In this document: one piece after another, positions 25,422 through 33,020 of the stretch
Numbering within the stretch: position 1 is the stretch's first letter
Layout: each line of letters starts with the position of its first letter
Origin: Spirillospora albida
GTDB lineage: Bacteria; Actinomycetota; Actinomycetes; Streptosporangiales; Streptosporangiaceae
Reading direction: 5' to 3'
Assembly (NCBI RefSeq): GCF_000718255.1
Contig: NZ_JOFJ01000005.1
Location: 248,001-312,000 of the forward strand
Length of the DNA: 64,000 bases
Program-made: the position numbers and the translations under genes
The notes under the pieces: generated by a model
Told to the model about the DNA's origin: nothing
Database searches by the model: none
Seen by the model: the letters and a program-made list of their open reading frames with translations, nothing else

Positions 25422-25991
25422 ATGGCGCTCAGACTCGAGATCATCATCGGCAGTGTCCGGGACGGCCGGCACGGGCCGCGCTACGCGGACTGGATCGCCG
25501 CCCACGTCCGGCGGCAGGGGGCGTTCGAGGCCGGTGTCGTCGACCTCGCCGACGTTCCGCTGCCGGCGTCCGTCGCGCCGTTCGGGGACCGCCCCGAGCC
25601 GCTGGCCGCGCTCGCCCGGCGGCTGGACGCGGCGGACGCGTTCATCGTGGTCACGCCCGAGTTCAACCACAGCTACCCGGCGGCGCTGAAGCACTTCGTC
25701 GACTGGCACTACGAGGAGTGGCGCGCGAAGCCGGTCGGGTTCGTGTCGTACGGCGGGGTGAGCGGGGGCCTGCGGGCCGTCGAGCATCTCCGGCTGGTGT
25801 TCGCGGAGCTGCACGCTGTCGCGATCCGCGACGGGGTGTCCTTCGACAACCACTTCGAGCGGTTCGACGCCGACGGGAACCTCACCCGCACCGAGGGCGC
25901 GGACACGGCGGCGAAGACGCTGCTGGACCGGCTCGACTGGTGGGCGTCCGTCCTGCGCGACGCCCGGCGGACGCGCCCGTACGCGGCGTAG
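25422..25991 (+). CDS. NADPH-dependent FMN reductase family protein
   Basis: 189-residue flavodoxin-like protein. The phosphate-binding loop for FMN is IIGSVRDGRHG near the N-terminus, and TPEFNHSYPAALKHFVDW is the second flavin-contact motif. Conserved GFVSYGGVSGGLRAVEHLR follows. ATG has AAGGAGA 8 bp upstream. A soluble quinone- or FMN-reducing enzyme; its induction probably depends on the divergent MmyB-like regulator. Substrate not deducible. Confidence 0.87.
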   Translation: MALRLEIIIGSVRDGRHGPRYADWIAAHVRRQGAFEAGVVDLADVPLPASVAPFGDRPEPLAALARRLDAADAFIVVTPEFNHSYPAALKHFVDWHYEEWRAKPVGFVSYGGVSGGLRAVEHLRLVFAELHAVAIRDGVSFDNHFERFDADGNLTRTEGADTAAKTLLDRLDWWASVLRDARRTRPYAA

Positions 25992-26007
25992 CCGACGGAC
26001 GCGCCGT

Positions 26008-26838
26008 CTAAGGCACCTCGACGCGCGAGCGCGCGGGGCGCCGCAGCGAGATCGTGGCGCCCCGCGCGACGAACCGCAGGCGGTCGGCGAGACCGCGGCG
26101 GCGCGCCTCGCGCTCGAAGTCGGTGAGCGGCGACTTCATCACCGTGTAGTCGTCGTAGTGGATCGGGACGGCGGTGGCGCACCCCACCGTGTCGAGCCAC
26201 TCGGCGCCCTGCCGGCCGTCCATGGTGACGGTGAGGAGGCCGAGGAGGCGGGTCCCGCCGAGGTGGACGATCCCGGCGTCGATGCCGGGGAAGCGGCGCG
26301 GGATCTCGGCGAGGCCGTCGTACATGACGGTGTCGCCGCTGATGTAGACGCGCAGGACGGGATCGCCCTGGCGGGGGCCGAACTCCAGCAGCGAGCCCAT
26401 GACGGGCGGCAGCAGCGCCCCGAACGGCCCGGGGGCGTGCCGCGCCGGCAGCGCGGTCACGGTGATCTTGTGGTCGCCCTTGAGGATCGGCTGCGCGTCC
26501 CAGGTGGGCAGCCCCTCCGCCCACCGGAAGCCGCGCCGGGACAGGGCGCGCGCCGCGGCATCGGTGGTGAGGATCGGGAGGCGGCGGTCGAGGTGCCCTT
26601 CGGCGACGGGGTCCCAGTGGTCGCCGTGGAGGTGCGACAGGACGACGGCGTCCAGCTCGGGCAGCTCCTCGACGGGGATCGCGGGGTCCTTCAGGCGCCT
26701 GCTGGACAGGCCGTGGCCGAGGTAGGCGCGCTGCCCCCGGCGCAGGAAGTTCGGGTCGGTGAGCAGGGTCATCCCGCCGTACCGGATGATCGTGGTCGCG
26801 TTGCCCACGAACGTCAGTGTGGCCGCGTCGTCCGCCAT
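26008..26838 (-). CDS. MBL-fold metal-dependent hydrolase (UlaG/RomA-like)
   Basis: 276 residues of the metallo-beta-lactamase fold: the metal-binding motif SHLHGDHWD, a further His in ARHAPG, GDT near the middle and a late IHYDDY. The N-terminal strand FVGNATTIIRYGGMTLLTDPNF is typical of UlaG-like lactonases and NAPE-PLD-like phosphodiesterases. No signal peptide. It ends 17 bp from the convergent FMN reductase gene. The physiological substrate is not predictable. Confidence 0.85.
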   Translation of the reverse strand: MADDAATLTFVGNATTIIRYGGMTLLTDPNFLRRGQRAYLGHGLSSRRLKDPAIPVEELPELDAVVLSHLHGDHWDPVAEGHLDRRLPILTTDAAARALSRRGFRWAEGLPTWDAQPILKGDHKITVTALPARHAPGPFGALLPPVMGSLLEFGPRQGDPVLRVYISGDTVMYDGLAEIPRRFPGIDAGIVHLGGTRLLGLLTVTMDGRQGAEWLDTVGCATAVPIHYDDYTVMKSPLTDFEREARRRGLADRLRFVARGATISLRRPARSRVEVP

Positions 26839-26995
26839 GTCGTCCCCCCGGTGGTGCTTCCGGCCGCCCCCTTACCCTGCGGCGGGCTCACCATGCAGGA
26901 TGAGCGGATGATGTGGATGGCTCCGGAAGCGGCGCGACGGGCCGGCCGCCCGGCAGGCGCGCGCGAACGTCCGATAAGTGGTTGAATCTGCGACC

Positions 26996-28690
26996 ATGTG
27001 GCCCTCGTCACGACGCTCCTTACCGTGGCGGCGGTGGTACCAGCCCGGCGTTCCCTTCGAGCCGGAGATCCCCGGCATCCCGGTGACACGGCTCCTCGAC
27101 GACGCCGCCGCGCGCCACCCGCGGCGGACCGCGCTCCTCTTCTTCGGGCGCCGGACGTCCTACCGGCGGCTGCGGAGGGCCGCGAACCGGGTCGCGGCCG
27201 GTCTGCACCGGCTCGGCGTCCAGCCGGGCGACCGGGTCGCGCTGATCCTGCCGAACTGCCCCCAGCTGGCTGCCGCGTTCTTCGGGGTGCTGCGGCGGGG
27301 CGCGATCGCGGTCCCGCACAACCCCCTCGCCACGGAGGCGGAGCTGCTGCACCAGCTCACCGACTGCGGCGCCCGCGTCGCGGTGGTGCTGGACCGCTCG
27401 TACGCGGCGGTCCGCGCCGTCCGGGACGCGACGGCGCTGGAGCACGTCATCGTCACGTCGCTGACGGGGCACCTGCCGCTGTGGCGGCGGTTCGTGCTGC
27501 GGCTGCCGCTGGTGCAGAGCCAGCGGAGCCGCGCCAGGATCACCGCGGACGTGCCGCCCGACCCGGGCGTCATCCGGTGGCGGGACCTCGGGCGCGGGTC
27601 GCGGGGCCGCGCGCGGTACCCGGCCGTGGACCCGCGCCGCGACATCGCGGTGATCGCGTACACGGGTTCGGCGGAGGGCGGCGCGAAGGGCGCGATGCTG
27701 ACCCACCGCAACCTCGTCGCGAACGCCGCCCAGCAGCACGCCTGGGACACCGGGGCGCGGCCGGGACGGGACGTGACGCTCGCCGTGCTGCCGCTGTTCC
27801 ACTCGTTCGGGCTGACGAGCTCCCTGGTCGCGCCGGTGATGAACGCGGGCGCGGTGGTGCTGCTGCCGCGCTTCGACGGCGCCCGGGTGGTGCGGGCGCT
27901 GCGCCGGCACCGCCCGGCGATCTTCCCGGGGGTGCCGCCGCTGTACGAGCAGGTGATCGCGAGCCCCCGGTTCCGGGCGTCCGACCTGCGGTCGGTCCGG
28001 GTGTTCATCAGCGGTGCGATGCCGCTGCCCGCCGCGACGATCGAACGGCTGGACGCTCTCGGCGCGCGCGGGCTGATCCAGTGCTACGGGCTGACGGAGG
28101 CGTCGCCGGCCGTCACCGCGAACCCGATCGGCGCGCCCCGGCACCCGACCGTGGGCGTGCCGCTGCCCGGCACGGACGCCGTGATCGTGGACGCGGAGCG
28201 GCCGACGCGCGTGCTGCCGGCCGGCGCGGCGGGCGAGCTGGTGGTGCGGGGGCCGCAGGTGTTCGCGGGCTACTGGAACGCCCCGCTGGCGACCGCGCAG
28301 GTGCTGTCGAAGGGCTGGCTGCGCACCGGTGACATCGCGGTCATGGACGGGGACGGGTTCGTCACCATCCTCGGCCGGCGCCGCGACATGATCAAGGTGA
28401 GCGGGTTCAGCGTGCGCCCGACCGAGGTGGAGAACGTGCTGCGCCGCCACCCCGCCGTACTGGACTGCGCCGTGGTCGGAATGCCGGACGACCGGCGCGG
28501 CGAGCGCGTCGTGGCGCACGTCGTCGAGCATCCCGCCTACCCGTTCTCCGCGGACGAGCTGCGCCGCCATTGCGAGCGCTATCTATCGCATTACAAGGTT
28601 CCCGAAGAATTTCGACAAAGGACGGAATTGCCCCGAAATGCACTGGGGAAGATCGTCCGGCGGCGGCTGCGGGACGATACGTCCGCCTAG
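26996..28690 (+). CDS. AMP-dependent acyl-CoA synthetase/ligase with altered nucleotide loop
   Basis: 564 residues of the ANL superfamily, FadD-like. Recognisable motifs are KGAMLTHRNL, the QCYGLTEASP A5 motif, TGDIAVMDGDGFVTILGRR (A7/A8) and the C-terminal PRNALGKIVRR with the catalytic lysine (A10). The phosphate-binding A3 loop is unusual: instead of YTGGTTGxAKG it reads YTGSAEGGAKG (222-232), losing both threonines that contact ATP phosphates. It therefore may have weak or altered adenylation. ATG 26996 lacks a clear ribosome site; GTG 26978 is in frame. Nearby genes do not reveal the acyl substrate. Confidence 0.85.
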   Translation: MWPSSRRSLPWRRWYQPGVPFEPEIPGIPVTRLLDDAAARHPRRTALLFFGRRTSYRRLRRAANRVAAGLHRLGVQPGDRVALILPNCPQLAAAFFGVLRRGAIAVPHNPLATEAELLHQLTDCGARVAVVLDRSYAAVRAVRDATALEHVIVTSLTGHLPLWRRFVLRLPLVQSQRSRARITADVPPDPGVIRWRDLGRGSRGRARYPAVDPRRDIAVIAYTGSAEGGAKGAMLTHRNLVANAAQQHAWDTGARPGRDVTLAVLPLFHSFGLTSSLVAPVMNAGAVVLLPRFDGARVVRALRRHRPAIFPGVPPLYEQVIASPRFRASDLRSVRVFISGAMPLPAATIERLDALGARGLIQCYGLTEASPAVTANPIGAPRHPTVGVPLPGTDAVIVDAERPTRVLPAGAAGELVVRGPQVFAGYWNAPLATAQVLSKGWLRTGDIAVMDGDGFVTILGRRRDMIKVSGFSVRPTEVENVLRRHPAVLDCAVVGMPDDRRGERVVAHVVEHPAYPFSADELRRHCERYLSHYKVPEEFRQRTELPRNALGKIVRRRLRDDTSA

Positions 28691-28722
28691 CGAGCGGCAC
28701 CGAGGAGGCGGGACGGTGCCGG

Positions 28723-28736
28723 GGAGAGCGCTCTCC
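28723..28736. promoter_or_regulatory. LacI-type palindrome upstream of the sugar dehydrogenase
   Basis: GGAGAGCGCTCTCC is a perfect 14-bp palindrome with the AGCGCT centre of LacI-family operators, 225 bp before the start of the PQQ-type sugar dehydrogenase gene. It differs from the CebR box at two positions in each half (GGAGAGCG against TGGGAGCG), so a different LacI protein may use it. Confidence 0.45.
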
Positions 28737-28960
28737 ACCGAGGTGAGCGGGGTCGGCGCCGGCGGTGGACGGCGCCCGCCCGGGTGAGTGCGGCGTCGCC
28801 CGAGGGGCTCCGCCGGTTTACCCGGGACCGAAGATGGAGCCGCGGGTGGCCGATTGCGGCCGGAATTGGCGTTCGGTATCCACACCGTCCTCGAAATGGT
28901 TCATCGTTCGCTTTGAGAGCGCGGGTTTCGCGGCCCGCGCCGGGGGACGGGGAGGATTCC

Positions 28961-31645
28961 GTGGCCATCGGTGCACTGTTCGGCCGAGACCGTCGTTGGG
29001 GGACATTTCTGGCGGGAGCCGTGGCGCTCCTGCTCACCGCGGCGCTCGTCGCGGTGCTCGGGCCGGGCCGGACGGCCCGCGCGGCGGCGCTGCCCGCCAA
29101 TTTCCAGATGGAGACCGTGTTCTCCGGACTGAACATGCCGACAAATGTGGAATTCTCCCCCGATGGACGGGTGTTCGTCGCGGAGAAGAGCGGAATCGTC
29201 AAGGTCTTCGATTCGCTCTCCGACACGTCCGCGACCGTTTACGCGGATCTTCGCCCCCAGGTGTTCAACGGCTGGGACCGCGGCCTGCTGGGAATGGCGC
29301 TGCATCCGGATTTCCCGGCCGACCCGCGGGTGTACGTGCTCTACACCTACAACGGGCAGATGGGCGGCGGGTACCCGCGCTGGCCGTCCTCCGACGGCAC
29401 CAACGAGCAGTGCCCCACCCCGCCCGGCGCCAACGACTCCGGCTGCGTCGTCGCCGGCCGCGTCTCCGTGCTGTCCCCGGCCGTCCAGGCCCAGGTGGCG
29501 CAGGCGGCCGCGCCGAGCGAGCAGGTCCTCATCGAGGACTGGTGCCAGCAGTTCTCCAGCCACTCCATCGGCACCCTCGCCTTCGGCGAGGACGGGCAGC
29601 TCTACGTGGGCGGCGGCGACGGCGCGGGCTTCCAGTACGCCGACTACGGCCAGAAGGACAACGCCTGCGGCGACCCGCCGAGGCCCGCCGGGACGCCGCT
29701 GACCGCCCCGTCCGCCGAAGGGGGCGCGCTGCGCTCGCAGGACATGCGGACGCCCGCCGACCCCACCACCCTCGACGGCGCGATCATCCGGGTGAACCCG
29801 GACACCGGCGCCGCCTCGGCCGGCAACCCGGTCACGACGGGCGACGCGAACGCGCGCCGCGTCATCGCCTACGGGCTCCGCAACCCGTACCGGTTCACGA
29901 TCCGCCCCGGCACGAACGAGATCTGGGCCGGTGACGTCGGGTACAACTCGTGGGAGGAGATCAACCGCGTCACCGAGCCGTTCACGGCGCCCCGCAACTT
30001 CGGGTGGCCCTGCTACGAGGGGACGGGCCGCACCGCCGGCTACGACGGCGCCGACCTCGCGCTCTGCGAGAACCTGTACGCGGCGGGCGCGGGCGCGGTC
30101 GTCCCGCCGTACTTCACGTACAAGCACGACGCGGCGGTGGTGCCGGGCGAGAGCTGCACGGCGGGCAGCTCGTCCAGCAGCGGCACGGCGTTCTACGCGG
30201 GGAACCTGTACCCGTCGCAGTACCGGGGCGCGCTGTTCTTCGCCGACTACTCCCGCAAGTGCGTGTGGGCGATGAAGCCCGGCACGAACGGCCTGCCCGA
30301 CAAGACGAAGATCGAGACGTTCTCCGCCGGGCAGGGCGGCATGGTCGAGCTCCAGGCGGGCCCGAACGGCGACCTGTTCGGGGTCGACATCCTCGGCGAC
30401 CGGATCGTCCGGTTCGTCTACCACGGCGTGAACAACCCGCCGGTCGCCGCGTTCACCCCGGACGTGACGAGCGGCCCCGCTCCCCTCACCGTGCAGTTCG
30501 ACGGGACGACCTCCAGCGACGCCGACGGCGACGTCCCGCTCACCTACGCGTGGGACCTCGACGGCGACGGGGCGTTCGACGACTCGGCCGCCGCGCGGCC
30601 GAGCCACACCTACACGGCCGCCGGCCGGTACACGGTCGGGCTGCGGGTCACGGACACGCGCGGCGCCGCCGACACCGCCACGACGACGATCACGGCGGGC
30701 TCGACCCCGCCGGTCGCGACGATCACCTCGCCCGCCGCGGGCACGACCTGGAAGGTCGGCGACCGCATCGCGTTCACCGGCACGGGCACGGACGGGGAGG
30801 ACGGCGCCCTGAGCGGCGACGCCCTCAAATGGCAGACGATCATGCATCACTGCCCGAGCAACTGCCACACCCACACGATCACCGGGCACAGCGGCGCCGG
30901 CGGCGAGTTCGCCGCGCCCGACCACGAGCACCCGTCCTGGATCGAGCTGCGGCTGACCGTCACCGACTCCGACGGGCTCACCGACACCAAGAGCGTGGAG
31001 CTGCACCCGAAGACGTCGAACGTCACGCTCGCGTCGAACCCGGCGGGCATCCCGCTGACACTGCTGGAGCACCGGCAGGCCGCGCCGTTCACCGGCACGG
31101 TGATCACCGGCTCGACGGTGTCGATCTCCGCGCCGACGCAGACGCAGTACGTCGCCGGCAGACTGTACGAGTTCACCGGCTGGTCGGACGGCGGAACCGC
31201 CGCCCACAACATCACGGTGAACGGCGACGTCACCCTCACGGCGAACTACCGGCTGAAGACCAACCTGGCGCTGAAGAGGCCGGTGAAGGTCTCCAGTTAC
31301 CAGCAGGCGGGCACGGAGGGGCCGAAGGCGGTCGACGGGAGCCTCACGACCCGCTGGAGCAGCAAGGCGAGCAGTCCGCAGTGGATCGAGATCGACCTCG
31401 GCTCGAGCCGGCAGGTCGGGTACGTGCTCCTGCGGTGGGAGGCCGCGTTCGGCAAGGCGTACCGGATCCAGACGTCCACGGGCGGCGGCGTGTGGACGAC
31501 GGTCCACACCCGGACGAACGGCGACGGCGGCATCGACGTCGCGCCCTTCACCCCGCGCCAGGCGCGCTGGGTCCGCGTGTACGGGACCGAGCGCGGGACG
31601 CAGTGGGGCTACTCGCTCTGGGAGTTCGAGATCTACGACAGGTGA
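28961..31645 (+). CDS. Secreted PQQ-dependent sugar dehydrogenase-like protein with PKD and F5/8C domains
   Basis: 894 residues. A Sec-type signal peptide (basic start, hydrophobic helix, cleavage near ARAAA) is followed by a GSDH-type beta-propeller (about 50-485) with GDVGYNSWEEIN and FGWPCYEG, family-typical for soluble aldose dehydrogenases. Then come a PKD domain (about 490-575, NNPPVAAF...YAWDLDGDG), a His/Cys-rich all-beta segment with HHCPSNCHTHT (near 628-638), a Big-like segment, and a C-terminal galactose-binding F5/8 type C domain (NLALKRPVKVSSYQQAG to SLWEFEIYD). GTG 28961 has GGGGAGG at good spacing. It likely oxidises or binds polysaccharide sugars outside the cell; a LacI-type palindrome lies upstream. 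Confidence 0.87.
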   Translation: MAIGALFGRDRRWGTFLAGAVALLLTAALVAVLGPGRTARAAALPANFQMETVFSGLNMPTNVEFSPDGRVFVAEKSGIVKVFDSLSDTSATVYADLRPQVFNGWDRGLLGMALHPDFPADPRVYVLYTYNGQMGGGYPRWPSSDGTNEQCPTPPGANDSGCVVAGRVSVLSPAVQAQVAQAAAPSEQVLIEDWCQQFSSHSIGTLAFGEDGQLYVGGGDGAGFQYADYGQKDNACGDPPRPAGTPLTAPSAEGGALRSQDMRTPADPTTLDGAIIRVNPDTGAASAGNPVTTGDANARRVIAYGLRNPYRFTIRPGTNEIWAGDVGYNSWEEINRVTEPFTAPRNFGWPCYEGTGRTAGYDGADLALCENLYAAGAGAVVPPYFTYKHDAAVVPGESCTAGSSSSSGTAFYAGNLYPSQYRGALFFADYSRKCVWAMKPGTNGLPDKTKIETFSAGQGGMVELQAGPNGDLFGVDILGDRIVRFVYHGVNNPPVAAFTPDVTSGPAPLTVQFDGTTSSDADGDVPLTYAWDLDGDGAFDDSAAARPSHTYTAAGRYTVGLRVTDTRGAADTATTTITAGSTPPVATITSPAAGTTWKVGDRIAFTGTGTDGEDGALSGDALKWQTIMHHCPSNCHTHTITGHSGAGGEFAAPDHEHPSWIELRLTVTDSDGLTDTKSVELHPKTSNVTLASNPAGIPLTLLEHRQAAPFTGTVITGSTVSISAPTQTQYVAGRLYEFTGWSDGGTAAHNITVNGDVTLTANYRLKTNLALKRPVKVSSYQQAGTEGPKAVDGSLTTRWSSKASSPQWIEIDLGSSRQVGYVLLRWEAAFGKAYRIQTSTGGGVWTTVHTRTNGDGGIDVAPFTPRQARWVRVYGTERGTQWGYSLWEFEIYDR

Positions 31646-31659
31646 CCGGCGGCGGCCGC

Positions 31660-32559
31660 ATGCCGGCCGGGTGGTTGACTGGGCCGGTGCAGACCGTCCC
31701 CCAGCTGTTCGGCCGGCTCGCGGAGATCGGACGCGGATCGGCCGGCGCCCCCGCCGAGCCGGAGACGCTCTACGACCGGCACGGCGTCCTGGTCGTCCGT
31801 GTCGGCGACGTCGTGGTGAAGGCCCACCAGCCGGACCGCGAGTACGGCGCGGCGCTCGCCGCCCGGATCCGGCTGGCCGCGGGCCTGCCGCATCTGCTGC
31901 TCGCCCCGTCCGGTCCCCCGCTCGACGTGGACGGGCGCACGGTCACCGTCACCCCCTACGGCGACCCGGTGGACCCGGCGGCGGACCTGCCGTGGGAGGA
32001 GGGGGGCCGCCTGCTGGCGGAGCTGCACGCGTGCCCCGTCCCGCCGGACGCGCCGCCGTGGGGTCGCCCAGGACGCGTCGCGCGCCTCGTGGCGCGGCTG
32101 GGCGGCGGCGCCGCCGAGACCGAGATCCGGCGCGCGTTCGCGACCCTGCCGCCCTGGATCCGGGGCGAGGCCGAGGAGCCGCCCGGCCCCCGCCGCGTCA
32201 TCCACGGCGACTGGCATCTCGGCCAGATGGTCCGGACCGCGGACGGCTGGCGGCTGCTCGACATCGAGGACCTCGGCGCGGGCGACCCGGCCTGGGACCT
32301 CGCCCGCCCGGCCGCCCTCCACCTCGGGGGCGTCCTGCACGCCGGCGAGTGGTCCCGCTTCGCGGGCGCCTACACCGCGGCGGGCGGCCCCATCGGCCGC
32401 GACCTCTGGGGGGCGCTCGACGTCCCGGCGCGAAGTCTGGCGATCCAGATCGCCGCCACCTGCGTCATATCCGCGAGGGGGGAGGATCGGCCACTGGACG
32501 GACCGGAGCAGGCGATGATCGACACCTGTAGCAGAATCTCCCGGACCGGAGCCGCATGA
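31660..32559 (+). CDS. Aminoglycoside phosphotransferase (APH)-fold kinase
   Basis: 299 residues. The APH-family catalytic loop VIHGDWHLGQMV and the metal-binding DIEDLGAGDPAWDLARP are intact; an N-terminal lobe with VVVKAHQP supplies the ATP-anchoring lysine. Starts just after the sugar dehydrogenase gene; ATG 31660, GTG 31642 (overlapping the previous stop) and GTG 31687 are all in frame. Small-molecule kinase; antibiotic, homoserine or sugar substrates cannot be told apart here. Confidence 0.82.
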   Translation: MPAGWLTGPVQTVPQLFGRLAEIGRGSAGAPAEPETLYDRHGVLVVRVGDVVVKAHQPDREYGAALAARIRLAAGLPHLLLAPSGPPLDVDGRTVTVTPYGDPVDPAADLPWEEGGRLLAELHACPVPPDAPPWGRPGRVARLVARLGGGAAETEIRRAFATLPPWIRGEAEEPPGPRRVIHGDWHLGQMVRTADGWRLLDIEDLGAGDPAWDLARPAALHLGGVLHAGEWSRFAGAYTAAGGPIGRDLWGALDVPARSLAIQIAATCVISARGEDRPLDGPEQAMIDTCSRISRTGAA

Positions 32560-32626
32560 CGCGGCGGCGGAACCTGCCCTACATTTAGCCCTACCTGGGG
32601 ATCCATACCGGAAGGACGACAAGGCG

Positions 32627-32893
32627 ATGCACTGCCCTAAGTGTCGTGGCGTGATGCGGACCTACACCCGCAGCGGCGTCCACATCGAGCAATGTGACAG
32701 CTGCCGGGGCATCTTCCTGGACTACGGCGAGCTCGAGGCCCTGGGCCAGATGGAGTCCCAGTACCGGGCGGCTCCCCCGCCCCCGGCCGCCGCTCCCTCG
32801 TGGGGCGCGCCGGCCGCGCAGGTGCACCATCACCACCACGGCGCGCACCGCCCGCACCACGGCGGCGTCTTCCACATGCTCTTCTCGACCTGA
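32627..32893 (+). CDS. Small zinc-ribbon (TFIIB-type) protein
   Basis: 88 residues. CPKCRGVM near the N-terminus and CDSCRGIFLDYGELEAL about 20 residues later form a two-CxxC zinc ribbon of the bacterial zf-TFIIB family. The C-terminal half is low-complexity: Pro/Ala-rich, then a run of histidines (VHHHHHGAHRPHH) that could bind metal. GGAAGG precedes the ATG. A nucleic-acid or metal-linked role is possible, but unproven for the family. Confidence 0.8.
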   Translation: MHCPKCRGVMRTYTRSGVHIEQCDSCRGIFLDYGELEALGQMESQYRAAPPPPAAAPSWGAPAAQVHHHHHGAHRPHHGGVFHMLFST

Positions 32894-32901
32894 TCCACGC
32901 C

Positions 32902-32931
32902 GCGGCCCGCCCCCTCGAGGAGGCGGGCCGC
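32902..32931. terminator. GC-rich terminator-like hairpin
   Basis: GCGGCCCGCC at 32902-32911 and GGCGGGCCGC at 32922-32931 pair perfectly over 10 bp with a 10-nt loop, 9 bp after the zinc-ribbon stop codon. No U-tract follows, as is common in actinobacteria. Confidence 0.6.
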
Positions 32932-33020
32932 GCCGCTTCACGCCCGCGCCGCTTCACGCCCGCGCCGCTTCACGCCCGCGCCGCTTCACGCCCGCGCCGC
33001 TTCACGCCCGCGCCGCTTCA
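32925..33020. repeat. Six-unit 16-bp tandem repeat at the 3' end of pnkp
   Basis: The unit cgcccgcgccgcttca occurs five times exactly from 32941 to 33020, with a sixth, degenerate copy at 32925-32940. The last copy contributes the TGA stop of the minus-strand pnkp gene at 33018-33020, and every copy repeats that TGA. The repeat fills the gap between two convergent genes. Confidence 0.9.

Noticed and set aside
31642..31659. Overlapping GTG start for the APH-fold kinase
   Set aside because: Possible by overlap with the previous stop, but the added residues are Gly-rich and no ribosome site supports it; ATG 31660 was preferred with low certainty.
32925..33020. Possible CRISPR array
   Set aside because: Units are directly adjacent 16-mers without spacers and no cas gene is present.
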